Below, one piece after another: positions 8,711 through 16,501 of a DNA stretch of 64,000 bases. The position numbers and the translations under genes are program-made. The notes beneath the pieces were generated by a model. The model made no database searches, had not been told where the DNA came from, and saw nothing but the letters and a program-made list of their open reading frames with translations. The first letter of the stretch is position 1. Each line of letters begins with the position of its first letter. Source of the DNA: Mangrovibacterium sp041596335 (GTDB lineage: Bacteria > Bacteroidota > Bacteroidia > Bacteroidales > Prolixibacteraceae); NCBI RefSeq assembly GCF_041596335.1, contig NZ_JBFHIT010000006.1, positions 1 through 64,000 of the forward strand. The letters run 5' to 3'.

Positions 8711-9652
8711 ATGAGAGAAGAATTAATTACCAGTGGGCGTATGAATGCTAACATCGACCCGTATCTTGAAATTTGGCATTGGCACATTCCTCTGTATTTG
8801 TTTTTAGGAGGTCTCGCGGCCGGAATCCTGTTTTTCGCTTCGCTGTATGTTATACTGGGTCGCGAATCGGACTATTCCGGAGCTGTTCGTCGTGCGCCGA
8901 TTATTGTGCCATTTTTGCTCGTAATTGGCTTGGGGGCGCTTTTCCTCGATTTGCGGCACAAATTGTATTTCTGGCAGTTGTACACAACCATCAAGCTGGA
9001 GTCGCCTATGTCGTGGGGTGCCTGGACCTTGATGGCTATTACGCCGATTTCAATTATTTGGGTGGCGATTCATATTCAGGAATTTTTCCCCAAGTGGCAA
9101 TGGAAAAATGTTATTCTGGTCGAAATGAATGATTTTTTCACCAAAAATAAGTTGAGCCTGGCGTGGATTACGGTCATCTTATCGGTGATTTTGGGGATCT
9201 ACACCGGGATTTTGTTCTCGGCCTTCAATGCCCGCCCGTTGTGGAATACCTCCATTCTCGGACCACTCTTCCTTGCTTCAGGGCTTTCTGCCGGTGCCGC
9301 AGTTATTATTTTGTTTGCACAAAGTAAAAAGGAACGACAGATTTTCGCAAAAATCGACCTGATGCTCATTGGCATCGAGTTGTTTCTGATCATCCATATG
9401 TTTATGGGATTTCGGGCCAGTACGCAAGTTCAAATCGAAGCAGCCGATCTGTTTCTGGGTGGGCCATACACGGCTCCTTTCTGGATTTTTGTGGTTGTAT
9501 TGGGGATGCTGGTTCCGGCGGTGCTCGAAATCATGGAGCTTCGACATAAAAAGATACCGGTTTTTCTGCCGGTTGCACTCGTCCTCTTCGGTAGCTTAAT
9601 GTTACGTTTCATAATTGCTTATGCCGGCCAATTCAGCCGGTGGCTGTATTAG
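8711..9652 (+). CDS. NrfD/PsrC-type membrane anchor subunit
   Basis: 313 residues with eight or nine hydrophobic segments. It starts 11 bases after the ferredoxin gene. NrfD/PsrC proteins bind quinone and anchor the ferredoxin-molybdoenzyme pair; this one shows the typical early H-W-H-I-P-L-Y-L-F-L-G-G-L-A-A-G segment of the family. No haem ligands are expected. The shorter start at Met11 is possible. Confidence 0.92.
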   Translation: MREELITSGRMNANIDPYLEIWHWHIPLYLFLGGLAAGILFFASLYVILGRESDYSGAVRRAPIIVPFLLVIGLGALFLDLRHKLYFWQLYTTIKLESPMSWGAWTLMAITPISIIWVAIHIQEFFPKWQWKNVILVEMNDFFTKNKLSLAWITVILSVILGIYTGILFSAFNARPLWNTSILGPLFLASGLSAGAAVIILFAQSKKERQIFAKIDLMLIGIELFLIIHMFMGFRASTQVQIEAADLFLGGPYTAPFWIFVVVLGMLVPAVLEIMELRHKKIPVFLPVALVLFGSLMLRFIIAYAGQFSRWLY

Positions 9653-9669
9653 TTGAGATCGTTAGCGCG

Positions 9670-9733
9670 GGGCGCCCTGAACTTGTTTCAGGATTTCCGG
9701 ACTAACAGATTTCGAAACAAGTTCTGGATGACA
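9670..9733. repeat. dispersed intergenic palindromic element, copy 1
   Basis: Arms GAACTTGTTTC (9679-9689) and GAAACAAGTTC (9714-9724) are perfect inverted repeats, and the left arm is itself a small hairpin (CCTGAA/TTCAGG). The right edge ends in GGATGACA. A related element with the same plan is at 60464-60533. Elements of this kind are scattered between genes in many Bacteroidota genomes. Here it separates the reductase operon from the YeeE/YedE genes. Confidence 0.7.
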
Positions 9734-9763
9734 ATAAAATTCAAAATCTAAATTTATATCAAT

Positions 9764-10279
9764 ATGGAAGAAGCTAAAAAATATATGAATCCTTATCTCG
9801 GCGGGGTGCTGCTGGGCTTGGTGCTAATCGTTGCCTTTTGGGTATCGGGGCGAGGTTTGGGTGCCAGCGGGGCAGCAAAATCGGTGATCGTTGCCGGTGT
9901 TGAAGCCGTTGCACCTGCACATGCTGAAAAGGCAGCGTTCTACCAGGAATATGGCTCGACACACGAGAGCCCGCTAAAATCATGGTTGGTTTTCGAAATG
10001 CTGGGAGTACTCGTCGGTGGCTTTCTGTCGGGAGCTCTGGCTGGTCGTTTAAACTTTAAAGTTGAAAAGGGACCAAATGTCACCAGTAAAGTTCGGATTT
10101 TCTTTGCCATAATTGGAGGAGTTTTATTTGGCTTTGGGGCTCAATTGGGGCGTGGTTGTACCAGTGGCTCGGCGCTAACCGGTATGTCGGTTTTATCGGC
10201 TGGTGGTTTTATAACCATGGCCGGAATCTTTGGAACCGCTTTCGCCTTGGCCTACTTTGCCCGCAAGCTGTGGCTTTAA
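9764..10279 (+). CDS. YeeE/YedE family half-transporter, first half
   Basis: 171 residues with four or so hydrophobic segments and the family motif G-A-Q-L-G-R-G-C-T-S-G-S-A-L-T-G (about 125-140), whose Cys is one of the cysteines that handle sulfur species in YeeE/TsuA thiosulfate transporters. Full-length members are about 350 residues; here the protein is split into two genes, this being one lobe. Located just after a sulfur-type reductase, it probably imports or exports thiosulfate or a related sulfur compound. Confidence 0.88.
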   Translation: MEEAKKYMNPYLGGVLLGLVLIVAFWVSGRGLGASGAAKSVIVAGVEAVAPAHAEKAAFYQEYGSTHESPLKSWLVFEMLGVLVGGFLSGALAGRLNFKVEKGPNVTSKVRIFFAIIGGVLFGFGAQLGRGCTSGSALTGMSVLSAGGFITMAGIFGTAFALAYFARKLWL

Positions 10280-10356
10280 AAACTGCCTGTTGATTAATCC
10301 CGATGGATTATTCGCCAGTCTAAAATTCAGAATTCTAACATTCAAATTTTTCAATC

Positions 10357-10962
10357 ATGGGACCACTAATTGTCAATGAAATAATTTCACCAAATACCAA
10401 TTTTCTAATTGCGTTTTTAATCGGCATCGCATTTGGATTTGTTCTTGAGCAAAACGGATTTTCGTCCAGCCGGCGTTTAGCCGGAATGTTTTATGGATAC
10501 GATACCACCGTGCTTAAAGTATTTTTCACAGCCGCAATCGTCGGTGCGCTCGGATTACTGTTTATGAGCCTTTTTGGCTGGATCGACCTCAGCTATATCT
10601 ATATTAACCCAACCTTCCTGTGGTCGGCTATTGGCGGCGGGGTGATTATGGGTGCCGGTTTTATTACGGGGGGGTATTGCCCTGGTACTTCTTTCTGTGC
10701 CGCGGCCATCGGTAAAATTGATGCCATGGCGTTCATCGGCGGAATCTTTCTGGGGATCTTCATTTTTGCTGAAGGCTATCCATTATGGGAAGAATTTTAC
10801 AATGCCGAATTTTTAGGAAGTCCGCTGTTAAGCGACTGGCTCGGTGTGTCACGAGGATTGTTCACCTTTTTACTTGTGTTGGTTGCTCTTGGCATGTTCT
10901 GGGTTGGCGAGTGGGCCGAAAAGAAATTTGCCCGGAATGATTATACGATTAACCAAAACTAA
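10357..10962 (+). CDS. YeeE/YedE family half-transporter, second half
   Basis: 201 residues, about six hydrophobic segments. The conserved cysteine motif is G-G-Y-C-P-G-T-S-F-C (about 104-113). It follows the first half by 77 bases and precedes the rhodanese-like gene by 11. The two halves together equal one TsuA-like transporter, so they are expected to form a heterodimer that moves thiosulfate or sulfide equivalents across the inner membrane. Confidence 0.9.
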   Translation: MGPLIVNEIISPNTNFLIAFLIGIAFGFVLEQNGFSSSRRLAGMFYGYDTTVLKVFFTAAIVGALGLLFMSLFGWIDLSYIYINPTFLWSAIGGGVIMGAGFITGGYCPGTSFCAAAIGKIDAMAFIGGIFLGIFIFAEGYPLWEEFYNAEFLGSPLLSDWLGVSRGLFTFLLVLVALGMFWVGEWAEKKFARNDYTINQN

Positions 10963-10973
10963 AAACGACCAAA

Positions 10974-11597
10974 ATGAAAGCACGAATCATATTAGCAAGC
11001 GTTGTGGTGCCGTTGGGGATGATTATTGCGGCGGTACCCGAAAATACCACAAAGCCATATCGTCTGACTGCCGATCAGTTGCTCGATGAGGTGAAGGAAG
11101 AGCTACAGTTTGTAAATCCCGATCAAATCGCCGATATGTTGGTTCAAAAAGATCCCAGCCTGCAACTGATCGATGTTCGCAGTCGCGCTGAGTTTGAAAA
11201 GTTCAGCTTGCCGGGAGCAATCAACATTCCGATTGAAAGCCTCCTGTCTGACGACTATACCGATTATCTGAATCAGGATGTAAAGCTGAACGTATTTTAC
11301 TCGAATAGTTCGAACAAAGCCAATCAGGCGTGGATGATAACCCGTCAACTCGGCTATCGAAACAATTATGTGTTGCAAGGCGGCTTGAATTACTGGGTTG
11401 AAACCATCATGAACCCGGAGGAACCATCGGAACAAAGTCCGAATGAAGAGATGGCAAGGTACGATTTCCGTAAGGGAGCCGGTGCAGCACTGGGTGGTGG
11501 CGTTGTTGCTCCGGCAACTCAATCGACCGACACGCCGGCTGCCTTGCCGCCAATTATGCAAAAGAAAAAGAAAAAGGGCGTGCAAGGCGGTTGTTAG
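10974..11597 (+). CDS. periplasmic rhodanese-like protein lacking the catalytic Cys, with C-terminal Cys
   Basis: 207 residues. The N-terminal hydrophobic segment (about 3-20) is a signal peptide or anchor. A rhodanese fold follows (about 50-140: L-I-D-V-R-S, L-P-G-A-I-N-I-P, L-Q-G-G-L-N-Y-W). Where active rhodaneses have a persulfide-forming Cys this protein reads F-Y-S-N-S-S-N-K, so the normal nucleophile is missing. The only cysteine in the protein is the last residue, after a flexible Pro/Ala/Thr linker and five lysines (K-K-K-K-K-G-V-Q-G-G-C). A terminal Cys on a flexible tail suggests a sulfur-carrier arm. Same operon as the YeeE/YedE halves. Confidence 0.88.
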   Translation: MKARIILASVVVPLGMIIAAVPENTTKPYRLTADQLLDEVKEELQFVNPDQIADMLVQKDPSLQLIDVRSRAEFEKFSLPGAINIPIESLLSDDYTDYLNQDVKLNVFYSNSSNKANQAWMITRQLGYRNNYVLQGGLNYWVETIMNPEEPSEQSPNEEMARYDFRKGAGAALGGGVVAPATQSTDTPAALPPIMQKKKKKGVQGGC

Positions 11598-11637
11598 TCG
11601 TTGTCCCTTTTTAGAGAAAAAAACCAATTCTTATATC

Positions 11638-11667
11638 AGGCTGTCCAATCATCGGGCAGCCTTTTTT
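11638..11667 (+). terminator. intrinsic terminator closing the sulfur operon
   Basis: Stem AGGCTGTCC (11638-11646) with GGGCAGCCT (11653-11661) followed by TTTTTT. It lies 40 bases after the rhodanese-like stop codon. Confidence 0.88.
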
Positions 11668-11730
11668 GTATTGATCCGTTGGGTACTGCACCTCATGTAG
11701 ATCCATTTGATAGAAAACTTTTGGAAACGA

Positions 11731-11760
11731 AAAAAGGACCGTGTTGGTCCTTCTTTTTTT
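11731..11760. terminator. terminator after tRNA-Glu (probably bidirectional)
   Basis: AAGGACC (11734-11740) and GGTCCTT (11746-11752) form the stem, with A-tract on the left and T-tract on the right. On the minus strand it lies 10-30 bases past the 3' end of the tRNA and ends it. Confidence 0.8.
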
Positions 11761-11769
11761 GATTTTGAG

Positions 11770-11841
11770 TAGCCCGTAGGGGAATCGAACCCCTGCTACC
11801 AGGATGAAAACCTGGCGTCCTAACCGCTAGACGAACGGGCC
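11770..11841 (-). tRNA. tRNA-Glu (anticodon TTC)
   Basis: 72-base cloverleaf on the minus strand. The acceptor stem pairs GGCCCGT with ACGGGCT (one G-U pair at the end), anticodon stem CCAGG/CCTGG encloses TTTTCAT giving anticodon TTC, and the T arm contains GGTTCGATTCC. No CCA is encoded. Discriminator base is A. Confidence 0.97.
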
Positions 11842-11868
11842 ATCATTGGTTCCCTTGATTTGGGTTTG

Positions 11869-11898
11869 CAAATATAAATGCTTTTTTGATTTTACAAA
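11869..11898 (-). promoter_or_regulatory. promoter of tRNA-Glu
   Basis: On the minus strand TTTG (11895-11898) is followed after 18 bases by TATATTTG (11869-11876), the Bacteroidota consensus. The tRNA 5' end lies 27 bases beyond. Confidence 0.7.
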
Positions 11899-11996
11899 CT
11901 CTGTTTTGCGTTTTTTTTTTTAAAATTATAATTCCGGTTCCGGCAGTACAAACAGTAGGGGAAATAAATAAATTTGGCCGATAATTTTTGCCAACA

Positions 11997-12365
11997 ATGA
12001 AAGCCATTCTTACTATTGGGTTACTGATTCTGTCGAACACCTTTATGACTTTTGCCTGGTACGGGCACCTTAAATTTGCTGAGTTGAAGTGGTTTAATAA
12101 ATTAGGACTTCTTTCGATTGTGCTGATTAGTTGGGGGATTGCTTTGTTCGAGTATTTTTTTCAGGTGCCGGCCAACCGGATTGGCTTTAGGGAACATGGC
12201 GGTCCGTTTTCATTGATAGAGCTCAAAGTGTTGCAAGAAGTGATTACGCTCGTTGTTTTTTCAATGTTTACCCTGGTATTTTTTAGGAGCGAGAGTTTTC
12301 GCTGGAATCACTTGGTTGGCTTTTTGTTTCTGGTATTGGCGGTCTACTTCATCTTTAAGAAGTGA
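11997..12365 (+). CDS. DMT-superfamily small membrane protein (DUF486)
   Basis: 122 residues from the ATG at 11997 (a TTG reading adds three residues without reason). Four hydrophobic segments and the central F-E-Y-x-x-Q-V-P-A-N-R-I-G pattern are typical of the DUF486 family, distant relatives of small drug/metabolite exporters. Substrate unknown. Stands alone, converging with the minus-strand gene that ends at 12410. Confidence 0.88.
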   Translation: MKAILTIGLLILSNTFMTFAWYGHLKFAELKWFNKLGLLSIVLISWGIALFEYFFQVPANRIGFREHGGPFSLIELKVLQEVITLVVFSMFTLVFFRSESFRWNHLVGFLFLVLAVYFIFKK

Positions 12366-12409
12366 GGAATGAACGATTAAAAAAAGGATCGTTCCCCAAA
12401 CGAATACTT

Positions 12410-13978
12410 CTACCGGTTATTGAGTGTTTTCAAGTACCATTGAGTGAGAAAAGCGTTGTAGAAATGTGGTTTCACAGGTTTGCTGAAATCTAGGTCAGGG
12501 CACATCTCCCGAAGTTCATTGGTCATTTCGCGATAGCAGATCGGGTCATTAATCGGGTAGTAGTGTTGTTTGACAAACTCCGGAGTAAATTTTAATGCCA
12601 GGTTTTTAAGAGAGGTGAATAGTTGATGGTTCGTTTTTTGTCGTTTAAGGTTAAAGTCAACTTTTTGCGGTCTGAAAAAAAGTGTCTCCAATGTTTTGTT
12701 GTACAGTTGGGAGTTAATACGCTGGTGCGGCTCCAGTCGCTCAAAAAAGCGAAGAATCGTTTGATCAAAGAGAGGCATGATTGGCTCCAGTCCAAAAAAG
12801 CGGAAAGCCAGAGTCGAATTGCCGATGAATTTCGCTTGTCGTTCTTCCAGATCCCATTGCTCATATCCTTTCCAGAATTGTCCGTCGGGGCGGCTGGTAT
12901 AATTAGCTGTGATGTGGTTCGAGAGTTTGAGTTTCTGGGCTTTGGTCAACGATATAGATGTGCTAAAACGTGAAATTATATGTCGCGAGAGTTCACCGGG
13001 GCTTTTAAATAAATGCATTTTAGAGAGGTGTTCACCGCTTATAAAATCGCCTGGATGGCCGGGCATAACAACCGTTGAGGAATCGATTAGCTGGTTTTCT
13101 TTCAGCCATTTAATCCCGAAATAATCCTGGAGAAAAGGCATGGATGAAGTGTGCCCGGCAAAGGGAATGTATTCGCGAAAATCGTCCTCTCCCGAAAATC
13201 CTGCTTGCACAATTTCCGAATAATTCACGAAATGGTAATCGAACCCAAGTTGTTGAGCGACTTTGGCGGCCGTTTCTTTTTCCTGATTGTCGGCCCTCCC
13301 CCAAGTGGCACAAAGTACGTTTGTGTGCCCAAACTCTTTCAGCAAGCAAGCCAGCAAACGCGAATCGTAACCGGCGGTGAGAGGCAATAGCACTTGCTTA
13401 TCGGCAATCAGCTTGCTGTATCGGCTAAAGCTTTCCAAGAGAACGTTTTTCACTTCCTCCGGATTTGACAAGGTTGGTGGTTGGGGGATTTGCTTAGCCG
13501 ACTGAAAATGAATCGGGATGGATGTAGAATTTTCAGCGTCTAATTGAAGTAATTCGCCCGGCCTAATTTGAAAGATGTCATTGTCAAGGGTTCTGTTTCG
13601 CGGACATACGCCGAAGGTTGTGAAATAGTTTGCGGTGAATTCGCATGGATCATCCTGATTGTTATTCACCAGGAGAGCCGGGTCATCGCTAATTTGGAGA
13701 CCGGTTTTTTGTTGGCTGTAGAAAAGAGGAAAACACCAATGGATACTGCTTGCCAGCCAGCACTCGTCATTCCTTTCTATCAGAATCGCGTATTGTCCGT
13801 TCAACCCAGCAAGAAATTCCTTGAGCCCGATGATATTGTCTTGATGTTTTTTAAGTTCGTCAATCAGACTTTCGCGTGCCAGATATGAATTGCCAAACCA
13901 GGCAAATCCGGCAGCATGAATTTTGCCTTGAGAGTACCAATTGAATTTTTGTAGTTTGACCTTCACTATTAAATCCAT
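12410..13978 (-). CDS. asparagine-synthetase-like protein without amidotransferase Cys
   Basis: 522 residues from the ATG at 13978; the frame is open further upstream but that part is a shadow of the flippase gene. The N-terminal half has the glutamine-amidotransferase fold of class II enzymes, yet the chain begins M-D-L-I and has no Cys2 nucleophile. The C-terminal synthetase domain carries a PP-loop T-A-G-Y-D-S (201-206) in place of S-G-G-x-D-S. It overlaps the flippase stop by 10 bases, so the two are coupled. Members beside polysaccharide or lipid genes may form amides or adenylated intermediates on glycans or small metabolites; substrate unknown. Confidence 0.85.
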   Translation of the reverse strand: MDLIVKVKLQKFNWYSQGKIHAAGFAWFGNSYLARESLIDELKKHQDNIIGLKEFLAGLNGQYAILIERNDECWLASSIHWCFPLFYSQQKTGLQISDDPALLVNNNQDDPCEFTANYFTTFGVCPRNRTLDNDIFQIRPGELLQLDAENSTSIPIHFQSAKQIPQPPTLSNPEEVKNVLLESFSRYSKLIADKQVLLPLTAGYDSRLLACLLKEFGHTNVLCATWGRADNQEKETAAKVAQQLGFDYHFVNYSEIVQAGFSGEDDFREYIPFAGHTSSMPFLQDYFGIKWLKENQLIDSSTVVMPGHPGDFISGEHLSKMHLFKSPGELSRHIISRFSTSISLTKAQKLKLSNHITANYTSRPDGQFWKGYEQWDLEERQAKFIGNSTLAFRFFGLEPIMPLFDQTILRFFERLEPHQRINSQLYNKTLETLFFRPQKVDFNLKRQKTNHQLFTSLKNLALKFTPEFVKQHYYPINDPICYREMTNELREMCPDLDFSKPVKPHFYNAFLTQWYLKTLNNR

Positions 13979-15294
13979 ATTTTCACAAGGGCTAAGGGGA
14001 TTAAAGTTAGGGCTAATATTTTGAAAACAAATAGCAGTACAGGTAATCGTTTCACTCCTGCGAGTTTGAGAGAATAAATCCCTAACCCGATGAAAAAAAT
14101 AAAGCCGGTAAAACTGTAAAACCCAATGGTCCAGGTGAGGTCGTTTATCCAGAAGACACCGGCAAGTAGGCTGAACGCCCGACACAAGAACAGGGCGATA
14201 TTGAAAATCATGGAGGCACGCTGCTTTTCGCGCACAATGAGGATGGCGGAAAGCGGAGAGCTGATAGAAACGGCAAATAGCCATGGAACAATAAGCTGCG
14301 CGAGGAATCCGGAGAAGGCCCATTCGGCGCCAAAAAAAAGTTGGAACAAACTTTCGCCCCACAAACCCATAACTGAAAATGGGATGATGCCGATGAGAAC
14401 TTGTTTCCGGAAAAGAGAATAGGTTAGTGCGCTGAGTTGCTCGGGCTGCGACTGTAATGCTTGCGCCTCGCGAACATACACCCTCGAAATGGAGTTACTA
14501 AATAGCTGAACCGGAATGTTTAGGTACCGATGGGGTAGTGCGTACCATCCAAGTGCGGTCGATCCAAAAAATGGCTTCAATATAAAGATGGGGAGCTGGC
14601 TGCTCAGGAAATTGAGCAACTCCGAAACGATCGAGAATTTCGGGAAATTCAGGTATCGTCTGGCTAGTTGCTGTTCTTCATTCGAGAACCGAAAGGTTCG
14701 GGGCCAGTGAAGACCCGGTTTTCGGAAATGATACCAGACGAATACGATGGCATTGGCCAGGGAGGCGCCCCAGAAAAGTCCGGTGGCGGGAAACGAAAAT
14801 AAGCCAACCTGTAACAGGCCGGTAACAAAAGCCCGGGCTATTTCGAGTAGCGAAAGTTTGCGAAATTGCTTTTCGCGAATTAAAACATGCCGTTGGAGTT
14901 GAATAGCCGCGAAGAAATAAGAATAAACCGGAACCAACATCCAAAGTTGCTGGAGCGAATTGTCAGCTAACGAATAGTAAATCAGCAACAGGATTAATAC
15001 AAGGCCGTTAACCATCCCATTTATCTTCATCGCCAACGAAAAAAGATGTTTCTTTTCCTCGTTTTCTTCTGCCAGAATAATGGCATTCTCAAATTTTCCG
15101 GTTGAAATAATTGAAAGGGCAGAGGCAATCGTCAGGAAGAAAACAAAGAAACCGAAATCGTCGGGAGAATAGATTCGGACAATCGCGAAAGCAAAAAGCA
15201 CAGGTAGCAGGCGCGACACAAACAACCCTGTGAAAAGGCTGAAGATGTTACGATAGAACTCGGACTTTAATAGTTTGCTCAGCGACTCGCGCAC
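13969..15294 (-). CDS. polysaccharide flippase (Wzx/MATE-like)
   Basis: 441 residues, twelve or more hydrophobic segments spaced as in oligosaccharide flippases (MOP superfamily). The N-terminus has the F-Y-R-N-I-x-x-L-x-x-G-x-x-x-x-R-x-x-P pattern. These proteins move lipid-linked oligosaccharides across the inner membrane. It precedes the asparagine-synthetase-like gene with a 10-base overlap; no glycosyltransferase or polymerase lies next to it, so this is a minimal or orphan surface-glycan locus. Confidence 0.88.
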   Translation of the reverse strand: MRESLSKLLKSEFYRNIFSLFTGLFVSRLLPVLFAFAIVRIYSPDDFGFFVFFLTIASALSIISTGKFENAIILAEENEEKKHLFSLAMKINGMVNGLVLILLLIYYSLADNSLQQLWMLVPVYSYFFAAIQLQRHVLIREKQFRKLSLLEIARAFVTGLLQVGLFSFPATGLFWGASLANAIVFVWYHFRKPGLHWPRTFRFSNEEQQLARRYLNFPKFSIVSELLNFLSSQLPIFILKPFFGSTALGWYALPHRYLNIPVQLFSNSISRVYVREAQALQSQPEQLSALTYSLFRKQVLIGIIPFSVMGLWGESLFQLFFGAEWAFSGFLAQLIVPWLFAVSISSPLSAILIVREKQRASMIFNIALFLCRAFSLLAGVFWINDLTWTIGFYSFTGFIFFIGLGIYSLKLAGVKRLPVLLFVFKILALTLIPLALVKIWI

Positions 15295-15435
15295 GGGTTT
15301 TATACGAATTAGGTTGATTGGTATAAAAGTAGAAAATCGATCCGAACTTCTGCTATCCGGTTATTCTTTCCCCGCTCCGATTCTGCTCGTTCGTTGTTTC
15401 GGCGATTAACTTCCGGGTAATAATCACTAAGAATA

Positions 15436-15466
15436 TTTCATCGCGCTATTCTATTGCTTACTTTTG
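15436..15466 (+). promoter_or_regulatory. promoter of the AlkD-like gene
   Basis: TTTC (15436-15439), 19-base spacer, TACTTTTG (15459-15466): a good match to the Bacteroidota consensus. The start codon lies about 35 bases after the expected transcription start. Confidence 0.6.
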
Positions 15467-15506
15467 CGGCAATTGGTTTTCATATTCATTTTTCTAATTG
15501 TTATCT

Positions 15507-16208
15507 ATGGATTTTTTATTGGACGATCCGGCAACGGAAAAAACTTTTCAGGAGATCATAGCCAAAGTACGTTTGCGCAAAAACGGTGAAACAGTAGCAC
15601 AAATGAAGTCCATGGGGCTGAACTATAAAATGAACTGGGGTGTGTCGGTGATTCACCTGCGTGAGTTGGCTAAGAATTACGAAAAAAATCACCTTTTAGC
15701 ACTAAAACTTTGGAATAAAGGCTGGCGCGAAACTATGATTTTGGCCACATTGCTCGAAGAGCCAAACGTAGTGACTGAAGAGCAAATGGACTACTGGACG
15801 AAAAGCATTGAAACGATTGAACTGATTGAGCAAGCTGTAGCGAACCTTTTTGTGCATTCGAAATTTGCCTTCGTGAAAGCCGTTGAATACTGTTGTGGAA
15901 AGAAACACTTGGTTCGGTGTGCCGGATTGCAATTGATCGGACGCCTGGCATTGGTCGACAAAAAGGCGATTAATGAAATGTTTGAGCCCTTCTTCGAAAA
16001 ACTGGTTCCACTGGCCAAAGACCCCGAGCTGGGACAAATTTTTTACCGAACAGTTTTGCTGATGGCCAATCGCAACGCGGAGCTGCGCCAGTCGTGTATT
16101 GATTTTCTTGGGCTGGTGAAAGAAATGGAGGAGGAACACCCGAAAAACCTGGCCAATTTGCTGTTGGAAGATATCGCCGAAATGGACTCAGGAACCCCGG
16201 AGCTATAA
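15507..16208 (+). CDS. AlkD-like HEAT-repeat DNA-repair-family protein
   Basis: 233 residues starting at the ATG at 15507. The protein is all-helical, with tandem HEAT-like pairs (G-V-S-V-I-H-L-R-E-L-A, L-W-x-x-G-W-R-E-T-M-I-L-A). It matches the size and repeat pattern of AlkD/AlkC-type DNA alkylation repair glycosylases, which remove 3- and 7-alkylpurines without flipping the base. Whether the catalytic Asp and Trp residues are conserved cannot be confirmed without an alignment. Monocistronic. Confidence 0.78.
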   Translation: MDFLLDDPATEKTFQEIIAKVRLRKNGETVAQMKSMGLNYKMNWGVSVIHLRELAKNYEKNHLLALKLWNKGWRETMILATLLEEPNVVTEEQMDYWTKSIETIELIEQAVANLFVHSKFAFVKAVEYCCGKKHLVRCAGLQLIGRLALVDKKAINEMFEPFFEKLVPLAKDPELGQIFYRTVLLMANRNAELRQSCIDFLGLVKEMEEEHPKNLANLLLEDIAEMDSGTPEL

Positions 16209-16238
16209 CTCATTTTAAAAGGCACAAAATAACACAGA

Positions 16239-16287
16239 AGGGAGAAACTGTTTGGCACAATTGCCGGGTTGCTTTTCCCTTTTTTTC
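16239..16287 (+). terminator. possible terminator after the AlkD-like gene
   Basis: AAGGGA (16238-16243) can pair with TCCCTT (16276-16281) around an inner GGCA/TGCC hairpin, followed by seven T. The stem is interrupted. Confidence 0.4.
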
Positions 16288-16501
16288 ATTTTTACATCGC
16301 TTTCGGCGATACGCAGCCGGGGGCAATCCAATAGGATTGAAATTTGAGGAACGGCAGTTTTGGAGGTAACGACTTCACGATCCTCATCGAAAGTCTGTCG
16401 GCTGTTTTAAGCTGTTTTAAAGTATCATGGTCATAAAGACCAAGTAGAAATCAGGATACAGTAATTTTTTCTTATTCTTGCAAGAATTAAAACACGTAAA
16501 T

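Noticed and set aside
13979..14362. N-terminal extension of the asparagine-synthetase-like frame (128 more codons)
   Set aside because: It lies wholly inside the flippase gene, has shadow-like composition rich in Cys, Arg and Trp, and no family feature; the ATG at 13978 is the natural start.
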